From an uncultured Lachnospiraceae bacterium (lineage in GTDB: Bacteria > Bacillota > Clostridia > Lachnospirales > Lachnospiraceae): DNA of 64,000 nt. The notes under the pieces are model-generated. The model worked only from the letters and a program-made list of their open reading frames with translations, made no database searches and had not been told where the DNA came from. The position numbers and the translations under genes are program-made. The stretch spans positions 186,001 through 250,000 of the forward strand of contig CAJTMW010000003.1 of the NCBI GenBank assembly GCA_910577275.1, written 5' to 3'. Shown here piece after piece: positions 18,848 through 24,926 of the stretch (position 1 is its first letter; every line of letters starts with the position of its first letter).

Positions 18848-18964
18848 ATAATGCGTTGTCTGGCAGACGGCTCTTTGACAGGGCGGGTCTGCAACATTCC
18901 CCTGACAGGGCATTATAGATAAAGATTTGCTGATGTCCTGAAGTTTTCCGGCGGCCCGGACATC
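18848..18964 (+). promoter_or_regulatory. Structured 5' leader of rplM, candidate ribosomal-protein autoregulatory RNA
   Basis: Arms ATAATGC (18848-18854) and GCATTAT (18910-18916) close a multi-branch structure. Inside are GTT/AAC continuing into GCAGAC (18863-18868)/GTCTGC (18887-18892), plus a small CCCTGACAGGG hairpin. Next comes a separate perfect stem GATGTCC (18932-18938)/GGACATC (18958-18964). The gene downstream encodes L13, for which autogenous leaders are known in other Firmicutes. I cannot match this one to a specific described motif. Confidence 0.55.
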
Positions 18965-19082
18965 CGCCAGGCAGATGAAGGGACAGAGGCAGGAGAGTAT
19001 TTGTCATACGTCGCATACGAAGGAAAGTGTGCGCAACCGAAGACAGGGCATATGCCAGGATAATTTTAATGGAGGAAATATC

Positions 19083-19511
19083 ATGAAGACAGCTATAGTC
19101 AATCCGGCCACAATCGAAAGAAAATGGTATGTGGTGGATGCTACAAATATGACACTGGGACGTTTGGCTTCAGAAGTAGCCAAGGTTTTAAGAGGTAAGA
19201 ATAAGCCCATATTTACTCCTTTTTTGGATATGGGAGATTATGTGATTATTGTAAATGCTGATAAGGTAAAGGTTACAGGCAGGAAATTAGACCAGAAAGT
19301 ATACTACCATCATTCAGGATATGTGGGAGGCCTTAAGCAGACCACACTTCGCGAAATGATGGCCAAGAAGCCCGAAAGAGTAGTAGAGCTTGCCATTAAA
19401 GGCATGCTTCCCAAAGGACCTTTAGGAAGACAGATGTATACCAAGCTTTACGTATACGCAGGACCTGAGCACAAGCAGGCGGCTCAGAAGCCCGAAGTAT
19501 TAACATTTTAA
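19083..19511 (+). CDS. rplM: 50S ribosomal protein L13
   Basis: Large-subunit protein of 142 residues, an early assembly protein. The recognisable sequence is [29 protein letters not shown], then [13 protein letters not shown] and [12 protein letters not shown]. The ATG at 19083 follows GGAGG by about eight bases; a longer open frame to 18975 runs into the structured leader and is rejected. It forms an operon with rpsI 25 bp downstream. Confidence 0.98.
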   Translation: MKTAIVNPATIERKWYVVDATNMTLGRLASEVAKVLRGKNKPIFTPFLDMGDYVIIVNADKVKVTGRKLDQKVYYHHSGYVGGLKQTTLREMMAKKPERVVELAIKGMLPKGPLGRQMYTKLYVYAGPEHKQAAQKPEVLTF

Positions 19512-19536
19512 GAGGGACTGAAAGGAGAAGATTAAA

Positions 19537-19932
19537 ATGGCTAAATCAGCAAGATTCTACGGCACAGGCAGAAGAAAAAAATCAGTTGCCAGAGTGTATT
19601 TAATGCCCGGTAAAGGTGAAATTGTAATCAATAAAAGACCTATAGATGATTATTTTGGATTTGAGACCCTGAAAGTAATCGTTCGTCAGCCCATGGCGGC
19701 AACGGATACTGTTGACAAGTACGACGTTCTGGTTAATGTGCGGGGCGGCGGATATACAGGCCAGGCAGGCGCCATCAGACACGGTATTGCAAGAGCGCTT
19801 CTTCAGGTGGACGAGGATTTCAGACCGGTTCTTAAGAAAGCCGGTTACCTGACCAGAGACCCTCGTATGAAAGAGAGAAAGAAATACGGCTTGAAAGCAG
19901 CCAGACGCGCACCGCAGTTTAGTAAGAGATAA
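19537..19932 (+). CDS. rpsI: 30S ribosomal protein S9
   Basis: Small-subunit protein of 131 residues. It carries [15 protein letters not shown] at the N-terminus, [19 protein letters not shown] in the middle, and the invariant basic C-terminal tail RRAPQFSKR that reaches the P-site tRNA. The RBS GAAAGGAGA lies before ATG 19537. It is the second gene of the rplM operon and is followed immediately by a strong terminator, after which an AT-rich accessory island begins. Confidence 0.98.
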   Translation: MAKSARFYGTGRRKKSVARVYLMPGKGEIVINKRPIDDYFGFETLKVIVRQPMAATDTVDKYDVLVNVRGGGYTGQAGAIRHGIARALLQVDEDFRPVLKKAGYLTRDPRMKERKKYGLKAARRAPQFSKR

Positions 19933-19954
19933 GGAATTATTTATATGCAATATG

Positions 19955-19990
19955 AAACCCTTGAAAATTTGTTCTTTTCAAGGGTTTTAT
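19955..19990 (+). terminator. Rho-independent terminator of rplM-rpsI
   Basis: A perfect 13-bp stem AAACCCTTGAAAA/TTTTCAAGGGTTT with a 7-nt loop, flanked by A and T runs. It ends the ribosomal operon and marks the left edge of the defence island. Confidence 0.9.
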
Positions 19991-20000
19991 GATATTTTTG

Positions 20001-20029
20001 TTGATTTTTATGATATAATTGCATATAAT
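20001..20029 (+). promoter_or_regulatory. Promoter for the type III antitoxin RNA and toxin
   Basis: TTGATT at 20001-20006, a 17-bp spacer and TATAAT at 20024-20029. A start near 20036 would begin the RNA exactly at the pseudoknot-forming segment. Confidence 0.7.
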
Positions 20030-20035
20030 AAAAAC

Positions 20036-20093
20036 AGATAGGAAACTATCTTTGGAGAGTTCCTGCCAGATAGTGGAAGATTTTAAACTTGTA
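20036..20093 (+). ncRNA. Candidate type III antitoxin RNA (ToxI/CptI-like) with H-type pseudoknot
   Basis: The short segment between the promoter and the terminator ahead of the ToxN-like gene can form a classical H-type pseudoknot. Stem 1 is AGGAA (20040-20044) with TTCCT (20060-20064). Stem 2 is CTATCT (20046-20051) with AGATAG (20068-20073). The strand order 1-2-1-2 is what a pseudoknot requires. CAGATAG occurs twice, 32 nt apart (20035 and 20067), hinting at one full and one decayed repeat unit. Most known antitoxins of this class have two or more repeats, so a near-single unit is unusual. The call rests on position and folding by eye. Confidence 0.6.
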
Positions 20094-20121
20094 GGGAGCA
20101 GTAATGCTCCCTCATTTTTTT
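20094..20121 (+). terminator. Terminator between antitoxin RNA and toxin gene
   Basis: Stem GGGAGCA/TGCTCCC with a 4-nt loop, then TCA and seven T. A leaky terminator in exactly this place is the standard arrangement of type III toxin-antitoxin loci, keeping antitoxin RNA in excess over toxin mRNA. Confidence 0.85.
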
Positions 20122-20134
20122 AGAAAGGGATGGA

Positions 20135-20683
20135 ATGAAGGAATTTAAACTGTATAGTGTATCAGACGAATATATAGAATATTTGCGGGCTATATTTCCA
20201 AATGTATATTCAAACAAGGAAACAACGAGGGTTCATACCCGAAAGTACGTTGGTATAGTGTTGTGCTTGGAAAATTATCATTATTATATACCGATGTCTT
20301 CGCCAAAAGAAACGGATTATCAGATTGCCGGTGAGAATAAGGTAATTAAAAAGAGTATTGTCCCGATTATACGGATTGTGGTAAAAAATTCAAAGGGACA
20401 AAGGGAATTAAAGGGAACTTTACGAATCAGTCATATGATACCAGTGCCACTATCAGAATTGCATCTTTATGATATTGAAAATGAGAAAGACGATACATAT
20501 AAAGATTTGGTGCAGAATGAAATGATATTTATTCGTAAAAACCAGGATAAAATTCTTGCTAATGCAAAATTGTTATACAAGCAAAAAACAGAAAATGACT
20601 TATCGGCAGGATATGTAAAAGTTGCATTAGAGTATAAAGCTTTAGAGAAACTATGCAGAGATTTTATAAGTGAAAAGAAATAA
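20135..20683 (+). CDS. ToxN/AbiQ-family type III toxin (endoribonuclease)
   Basis: Predicted phage-abortive endoribonuclease of 182 residues, close to the usual 170-200 of the family. Family-like segments are YSVSDEYIEYLRAIFPNVY at the N-terminus, KYVGIVLCLENYHYYIPMSSPK (core strand and the conserved SSPK near residues 57-60), and MIPVPLSELHLYDI. A long C-terminal helix follows. In this family the toxin cuts its own repeat RNA and is held in a complex by the pseudoknots; phage infection frees it. ATG 20135 is used because the ATG five bases earlier hits a stop at once. The RBS AAAGGGA is close by. The upstream RNA and terminator complete the module, and the 3' untranslated region carries a 77-nt element shared with the next operon. 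Confidence 0.85.
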   Translation: MKEFKLYSVSDEYIEYLRAIFPNVYSNKETTRVHTRKYVGIVLCLENYHYYIPMSSPKETDYQIAGENKVIKKSIVPIIRIVVKNSKGQRELKGTLRISHMIPVPLSELHLYDIENEKDDTYKDLVQNEMIFIRKNQDKILANAKLLYKQKTENDLSAGYVKVALEYKALEKLCRDFISEKK

Positions 20684-20715
20684 GAAAAACAATGTGGAAT
20701 TGTTAGAAAATGTTT

Positions 20716-20792
20716 GGGTAAGTGACGGGTAACTGACAAATGCTTTGAAAATGCCGTAAAATAAGGGCTCGAAACTATGTAAGAGATAGGCA
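20716..20792 (+). repeat. Copy 1 of a 77-nt element in the 3' region of a toxin operon
   Basis: It begins 33 bases after the ToxN-like stop and aligns without gaps to 21723-21799 with about 63 of 77 identical bases counted by eye. Its start holds a near-direct duplication GGGTAAGTGAC/GGGTAACTGAC. The best conserved blocks are TTTGAAAATGCCG and CGAAACTATG followed by AAGAGATA. A terminator follows 28 bases later. There is no open frame. Its function is unknown. Confidence 0.8.
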
Positions 20793-20820
20793 AACAGAAT
20801 ACAAGATTTCAAGGATATTT

Positions 20821-20850
20821 ACTCCGTAGGTTCTTCCTGCGGAGTTTTTT
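20821..20850 (+). terminator. Terminator after the ToxN-like gene and repeat copy 1
   Basis: A 10-bp stem ACTCCGTAGG/CCTGCGGAGT (one T-G pair) with a 5-nt loop, followed by a T run. Confidence 0.85.
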
Positions 20851-20856
20851 GGTCTA

Positions 20857-20885
20857 TTAACATTTCAGGCTATTTGGGTTATAAT
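20857..20885 (+). promoter_or_regulatory. Promoter of the zeta-like toxin operon
   Basis: TTAACA at 20857-20862, a 17-bp spacer and TATAAT at 20880-20885, directly behind the preceding terminator and 42 bp before the small first gene. Confidence 0.75.
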
Positions 20886-20926
20886 ATAGTTCAAGTCGGT
20901 AGAGATTTCATAATGGAGGTGCTGTT

Positions 20927-21106
20927 ATGTGTGATGTGAAGAAATATGAAAAAATCTATGAAGATATAAAAACGCTTCAACCGGAAGATACTTTACAGCT
21001 TGTATTGGAAGCCGAAACAGAAGAGCAAAGGAGCTTTTATGAAATGGTGGGTGATTTTCTTCTGCAAAAGAAACAGCGACAGGTAATAGAAAGGAATCTC
21101 TTTTAG
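20927..21106 (+). CDS. Small acidic protein, putative antitoxin of the zeta-like toxin
   Basis: A 59-residue protein beginning MCDVKKYEKIYEDIKTL and ending QRQVIERNLF, rich in Glu and Lys and probably helical. GGAGGT sits six bases before ATG 20927. Its TAG stop shares one base with the GTG start of the zeta-like gene (overlap at 21106), giving strict translational coupling. Size, charge, order and coupling match a type II antitoxin of the epsilon/PezA kind. I see no DNA-binding helix-turn-helix and no sequence match that I can name. The function is therefore inferred from position only. Confidence 0.65.
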   Translation: MCDVKKYEKIYEDIKTLQPEDTLQLVLEAETEEQRSFYEMVGDFLLQKKQRQVIERNLF

Positions 21107-21672
21107 TGAAAAAATATATTCTGATAGCAGGAGTTAATGGAGCGGGCAAATCGACTCTGTACCAATCATTGCAAAGTCTGCAGGATATGCCGAGAGTGAA
21201 TACAGATGAAATACTGAGAGTTTTTGGCGATTGGCGAGATATGGCTGACGTTATGACTGCCGGGAAAATTGCAGTAAAGAAGATTGCCAGGTATTTTGAT
21301 GAAGGTATTACTTTTAATCAGGAGACTACATTGTGTGGAAAGTCAATGATAAATAATATAACAAAAGCAAAGAATAGAGGATATTTTATTGAACTACATT
21401 ATATCGGGGTTGAGAGTGCAGAAATTGCAAAAGAAAGAGTAGCCGGACGTATTAAGCAAGGTGGTCATGGTATTGCAGAGAAGGATATAGAAAGAAGATA
21501 TATTGAGACTTTTGATAATTTGAAAATTGTTCTGCCGAAATGTGATTTGGCGGCATTTTATGATAATACCAAAGAGTTTAGAAGATTTGCAATTTATAAG
21601 AATGGAAAGCCAATAAGAGTTTCACATGAGATACCGCTTTGGTATGAAAAATTTATAGGAAATGTAAAATAG
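21106..21672 (+). CDS. Zeta-toxin-family P-loop kinase
   Basis: A 188-residue kinase with Walker A GVNGAGKST at residues 9-17, RVNTDEILR (the Asp used for substrate phosphorylation in zeta/PezT-type enzymes) and FNQETTL. YIGVESAEIAKERVAGR and GHGIAEKDIERRY follow; the R-x(n)-GGHGI pattern is the lid of the zeta family. Zeta toxins phosphorylate UDP-N-acetylglucosamine; members of this shorter clade may use other substrates. The GTG start at 21106 overlaps the stop of the small upstream gene. Base composition is AT-rich, like the whole island. The 3' region carries copy 2 of the 77-nt element. Confidence 0.85.
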   Translation: MKKYILIAGVNGAGKSTLYQSLQSLQDMPRVNTDEILRVFGDWRDMADVMTAGKIAVKKIARYFDEGITFNQETTLCGKSMINNITKAKNRGYFIELHYIGVESAEIAKERVAGRIKQGGHGIAEKDIERRYIETFDNLKIVLPKCDLAAFYDNTKEFRRFAIYKNGKPIRVSHEIPLWYEKFIGNVK

Positions 21673-21722
21673 AGAGCGGCAATTTATATAATGAAAAGGT
21701 GTGAGATATTACAAAATAGTAC

Positions 21723-21799
21723 GGGTAAGTGACAGGTAACTAACAAATTGTTTGAAAATGCCGCAATTTGGGCATTCGAAACTATGCAAGAGATAAGCA
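21723..21799 (+). repeat. Copy 2 of the 77-nt element
   Basis: It lies 51 bases after the zeta-like stop and matches copy 1 without gaps. In this copy AATGCC (near 21757) can pair with GGCATT (near 21771), a hairpin that copy 1 forms only weakly, so the folded form is not clearly conserved. The open frame at 21768-21995 that overlaps it has no recognisable product and is not called. Confidence 0.8.
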
Positions 21800-21826
21800 G
21801 TTATTTTCGAACAGAAAAGAGACAGA

Positions 21827-21860
21827 AAATCCACAGACAGATTTTGTTTGTGGATTTTTT
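21827..21860 (+). terminator. Terminator after the zeta-like gene and repeat copy 2
   Basis: A perfect 9-bp stem AAATCCACA/TGTGGATTT with a 13-nt loop and a T run. From here to 22153 (about 290 bp) I see no gene, RNA or further repeat. Confidence 0.85.
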
Positions 21861-22153
21861 ATGGATGAATTGATGCAGATTGAGAATGAGGCTTTTTGTT
21901 GCTTAAGGGAAGTCAAAATCATACTTACCTGTTTCAACTACAAATATTTTATCTGTAGATATATTTATACCATAATGGGCGCGCACCCGGATTAAAACGA
22001 AAATGATTCTGATTATCCTCACAGGTATACCCGACAGCAGGAGGGGGTCTGCAGATTCGATAAATTAGCCGGCCTATTTCCTGCTCTTTTCCGAAGAAAC
22101 AATATAATTCATAAATTCCTTTTTAAAATAGAAAGCCCTGTTTTTATCAGATA

Positions 22154-22741
22154 TTATACGTTTATATTTTTGTGAAAAATAGGATGGTATGGTTTTGAAT
22201 CCTTTGTCCTTATCTGAATAAACTTTCCGCTTACCGTATGCAGGGTAGCTGTTTCGGATTGGGAGAGCTGCTCATTCATTGAATCACAGATACGATAATA
22301 ATCCTCCTCCAGTTGAGCGGACAGTTCTTCATATTCAGGGGCAGAAAGATCAACCTCCACACAGGGCAGATATTTCCATTCGCTTGCCGGACCGTCTTTG
22401 CTGATAGGAACGTAAAGCAAATGTTTCAGCTTTTCATGCAATTTTGTCTCTTCAAAGGGTTTTCGGTCAAGTAATTCATCAATCATAGACGCAGTCTGAG
22501 TGATAAACATTGTTTCTTTGGGCTTTCCCATGCGGTTGCATTTATTGGTTTTCAGCTCGCCGTCTTCAAAATCCAGAGGAGTATTTGATAAATCCAGACC
22601 AATTGTTAATTCAAGAAGCTGTCCTGTTTTTCCTTTATTGATTATCATCATTGCATCGCCTACCTGTTCCTCTGAAAGGTAATCGCTGAATGGAATATTC
22701 GCTAATTTGTCGATTTTCTCTTTTGCATCTTTTAATTTCAT
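22154..22741 (-). CDS. MutH/Sau3AI-family type II restriction endonuclease (predicted GATC)
   Basis: A 195-residue nuclease. The core TGQLLE (residues 39-44) and DFEDGELKT (57-65) reproduce the MutH catalytic set, with E44, D57, E62 and K64 as the D/E-x-K metal site. GKPKETMFITQ matches the MutH segment after the active site, and KFIQIRTK near residue 173 matches the late QIRPK motif. Sau3AI itself is about 490 residues with two MutH-like halves, so this one-domain form is unusually short for a restriction enzyme. Its ATG overlaps the XRE gene stop by four bases. The divergent Dam-like and DpnA-like methylases support GATC recognition and a restriction role over mismatch repair. Confidence 0.82.
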   Translation of the reverse strand: MKLKDAKEKIDKLANIPFSDYLSEEQVGDAMMIINKGKTGQLLELTIGLDLSNTPLDFEDGELKTNKCNRMGKPKETMFITQTASMIDELLDRKPFEETKLHEKLKHLLYVPISKDGPASEWKYLPCVEVDLSAPEYEELSAQLEEDYYRICDSMNEQLSQSETATLHTVSGKFIQIRTKDSKPYHPIFHKNINV

Positions 22742-22980
22742 TTATGAGATACCTCCTTGAAAAATTCGGTAATGTCTATTTGTAAAACATTTGCAATCTG
22801 ATTCAAAACAGAAATTGACAGGCTCTTGGTGCAGCCGATGGCTTCAATTTTTGACAAATAACTGATGCTGATTTGTGCCCTGTCTGCCAACTGCATTTGG
22901 GTCAGGTTTCGCATTTCTCTGTATTGCTTGATATTGGCGCCGATTATGCGGTATAATTCTGTATCAGAAGAAAAGTACAT
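22738..22980 (-). CDS. XRE-family control (C) protein of the restriction-modification system
   Basis: An 80-residue helix-turn-helix protein with NIKQYREMRNLTQMQLADRAQISISYLSKIE as recognition region and a dimerisation tail NVLQIDITEFFKEV. ATG 22980 has AGAGGTG five bases upstream; an in-frame extension to 23034 lacks a ribosome site and covers an operator. Control proteins of this type activate or repress their own gene and the coupled endonuclease, delaying restriction until methylation is established. Two matching palindromes upstream fit that model. Confidence 0.85.
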   Translation of the reverse strand: MYFSSDTELYRIIGANIKQYREMRNLTQMQLADRAQISISYLSKIEAIGCTKSLSISVLNQIANVLQIDITEFFKEVSHK

Positions 22981-22993
22981 TTCAACACCTCTT

Positions 22994-23052
22994 TCACTAT
23001 TTGTGAGTATTATCTCATGGGAACCGGCAGGCACAAATTCACTTATTGTGAA
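22994..23052. promoter_or_regulatory. Two control-protein operator palindromes in the divergent R-M promoter
   Basis: Box 1 is TCAC-TATTT-GTGA at 22994-23006; box 2 is TTCAC-TTATT-GTGAA at 23038-23052. They share the same half-site and 5-bp spacer, with centres 45 bp apart. On the minus strand a TTGTGC-16-GATAAT promoter for the control/endonuclease genes lies between them. Box 1 is near its start site and box 2 just upstream of its -35. Confidence 0.7.
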
Positions 23053-23107
23053 AGATGGTTAAAAACAAAGAAGATATCTGGCAGTAAATGTGAAAAGAGG
23101 AAATAAG

Positions 23108-23941
23108 GTGGAAAATTCAAATATTACCCCATTTGTGAAATGGGCAGGCGGAAAGCGCCAGCTTCTTCCACAGATAAAGGAACGGATGCCAAAGCAGTAT
23201 AATAATTATTATGAGCCCTTTGTAGGCGGAGGCGCAGTCGTGTTCGGGCTGCTGCCTCAAAGGGCGCTGATTAATGATATCAATACTGCATTAATCAATA
23301 CATATAAGCAGATTCAAAATTTTCCGAAGGATTTTTTACTGGCGGTCGGTAAGCTTGATATGGAAATGTGGGAAGACGGAAAGCAATACTACTATTCGTT
23401 AAGAGAGCATTACAATGATAAAATGATGAAAGCGGAGTATGATGTGGAACTGGCGGCATTGTTTGTGTTTTTAAATAAGCATTGCTTCAACGGTCTGTAT
23501 CGTGTAAATGGAAAGGGACTTTTTAATGTTCCATATAATAACAGGCGCGGGACATCGGTTGATGAAAAGGCGATTATGGCCGTATCCGAATATTTGCAGC
23601 ATGTAACTATCGTAGAAGGTGATTTCGAAGTAGCATGTAAAGATATAAAAGGAGGGGATTTTGTTTTTTTTGACAGTCCATATGCGCCGTTAAAGCCGGA
23701 GTCTTTTGAATCATATACAAAGGAAGGATTTGATATAGAAAGCCATAGACGACTGGCGGGATTATATGATGATTTAAGCGCCAGGGGCTGCTACTGTATG
23801 CTTACAAATCACAATACGGAGCTGATTAACGAATTGTATGGCGGTAAAGGATATAAAATTGATGTTGTAAGCGTTAAACGTATGATTAATTCTGATGCAA
23901 AAGGCAGAGTTGGGGAAGAAGTAATTATATGTAACTATTAG
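23108..23941 (+). CDS. Dam-like (DpnM-type) adenine-N6 DNA methyltransferase, D12 class
   Basis: Protects GATC sites by adenine methylation. The 277-residue protein has the SAM-binding start PFVKWAGGKRQLLPQI, EPFVGGGAVVFGL, and the recognition region KHCFNGLYRVNGKGLFNVPY, which is typical of GATC-specific Dam/DpnM enzymes. The catalytic tetrapeptide is DSPY at D189-Y192 in FDSPYAPL rather than the usual DPPY. GTG 23108 has AGAGG seven bases upstream and gives the standard N-terminus; the GTG at 23090 is less suitable. It is divergent from the control/endonuclease pair and followed at 13 bp by a second methylase. Confidence 0.92.
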   Translation: MENSNITPFVKWAGGKRQLLPQIKERMPKQYNNYYEPFVGGGAVVFGLLPQRALINDINTALINTYKQIQNFPKDFLLAVGKLDMEMWEDGKQYYYSLREHYNDKMMKAEYDVELAALFVFLNKHCFNGLYRVNGKGLFNVPYNNRRGTSVDEKAIMAVSEYLQHVTIVEGDFEVACKDIKGGDFVFFDSPYAPLKPESFESYTKEGFDIESHRRLAGLYDDLSARGCYCMLTNHNTELINELYGGKGYKIDVVSVKRMINSDAKGRVGEEVIICNY

Positions 23942-23954
23942 AGGAGCCGGAGTA

Positions 23955-24755
23955 ATGGAAAACTTATTTACAAAAAAAGTGCCATTATTTTTCGAGGCAG
24001 AAGAATCGCAGTTAATATTGGGGGATTCTTTTATCATTCTGAGAAAAATCAAACCGGAATCTGTGGATATGATATTCGCAGACCCGCCATATTTTCTAAG
24101 TAACGGTGGAATTACCTGCCAGAGTGGGAAAATGGTTTCGGTAAATAAAGGCTCATGGGACAGCCTTTCAAAAAATGGAACGGGCTTTGCCGAAAAACAC
24201 AGGTTTAACAGAAAGTGGATTAGATTATGCAAAAAAGTACTAAAACCAAACGGTACAATCTGGGTGTCGGGAACATTGCATAATATATACTCAATTGGTA
24301 TGGCATTGGAACTGGAGGGTTTCAAAATCATTAACAACATAACATGGCAAAAAACAAATCCGCCGCCGAATCTGGCATGCAGGTGTTTTACACATTCTAC
24401 CGAGACAATCTTATGGGCAAGAAAGAATGAAAGGAATGCCAGGTATTTTTTTAATTACGGGAAAATGAAAGAAATGAATGGCGGAAAGCAGATGAAGGAT
24501 GTGTGGACAGGAGCATTAACCAGACCGTCAGAGAGGAGAGAAGGGAAGCACCCAACGCAGAAACCGGAATATTTGCTGGAGAGAATCATACTGGCATCGA
24601 CGGAAGACGGGCAGATAGTACTTGATCCGTTCTGCGGCTCCGGTACGACAGGGGTGGAGGCGCTGCGATTTGGGAGGAAGTTTATCGGAATAGATGTAAA
24701 CAAAGAATATTTGCAGATATCTCAAAGAAGGATGGAGAAAGTGCAGATGAATTGA
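23955..24755 (+). CDS. DpnA-like DNA methyltransferase (N-4/N-6 class)
   Basis: Second methylase, 266 residues, of the beta-class order with DPPY first (D43-Y46 in ADPPYFLSNGG) and the SAM motif DPFCGSGTTG later (D224). Other markers are HPTQKPEYLLERIILAS and FIGIDVNKEY. In DpnII-type systems the second enzyme also methylates single-stranded GATC DNA, which protects incoming transforming DNA. The same role is inferred here. It shares an operon with the Dam-like gene; no endonuclease gene follows, since that function is encoded divergently by the MutH-like protein. Confidence 0.92.
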   Translation: MENLFTKKVPLFFEAEESQLILGDSFIILRKIKPESVDMIFADPPYFLSNGGITCQSGKMVSVNKGSWDSLSKNGTGFAEKHRFNRKWIRLCKKVLKPNGTIWVSGTLHNIYSIGMALELEGFKIINNITWQKTNPPPNLACRCFTHSTETILWARKNERNARYFFNYGKMKEMNGGKQMKDVWTGALTRPSERREGKHPTQKPEYLLERIILASTEDGQIVLDPFCGSGTTGVEALRFGRKFIGIDVNKEYLQISQRRMEKVQMN

Positions 24756-24824
24756 AGGAAGACGAATTACCTTATCTGTATCGTTAAACCCTCCTAAAGC
24801 TTTCGTGCCCGGCATCCAATTCAC

Positions 24825-24853
24825 TTGAAAAATCCAGTCGGGAATGATATACT
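24825..24853 (+). promoter_or_regulatory. Sigma-A promoter of the M60 protease operon
   Basis: TTGAAA at 24825-24830, a 17-bp spacer and TATACT at 24848-24853, about 70 bp before the protease start. It shows that the longer open frame opening at 24825 is not the true start. Confidence 0.75.
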
Positions 24854-24926
24854 TACGACTGATAAAACAGGAAAGATTGAAATATTGGCAGTTGCTAACG
24901 AACAAAAGAAGAGGAGACCAAGACCA

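Noticed and set aside
21768..21995. 75-codon open frame
   Set aside because: It begins inside repeat copy 2, runs through the terminator, has no ribosome site and shows no family features.
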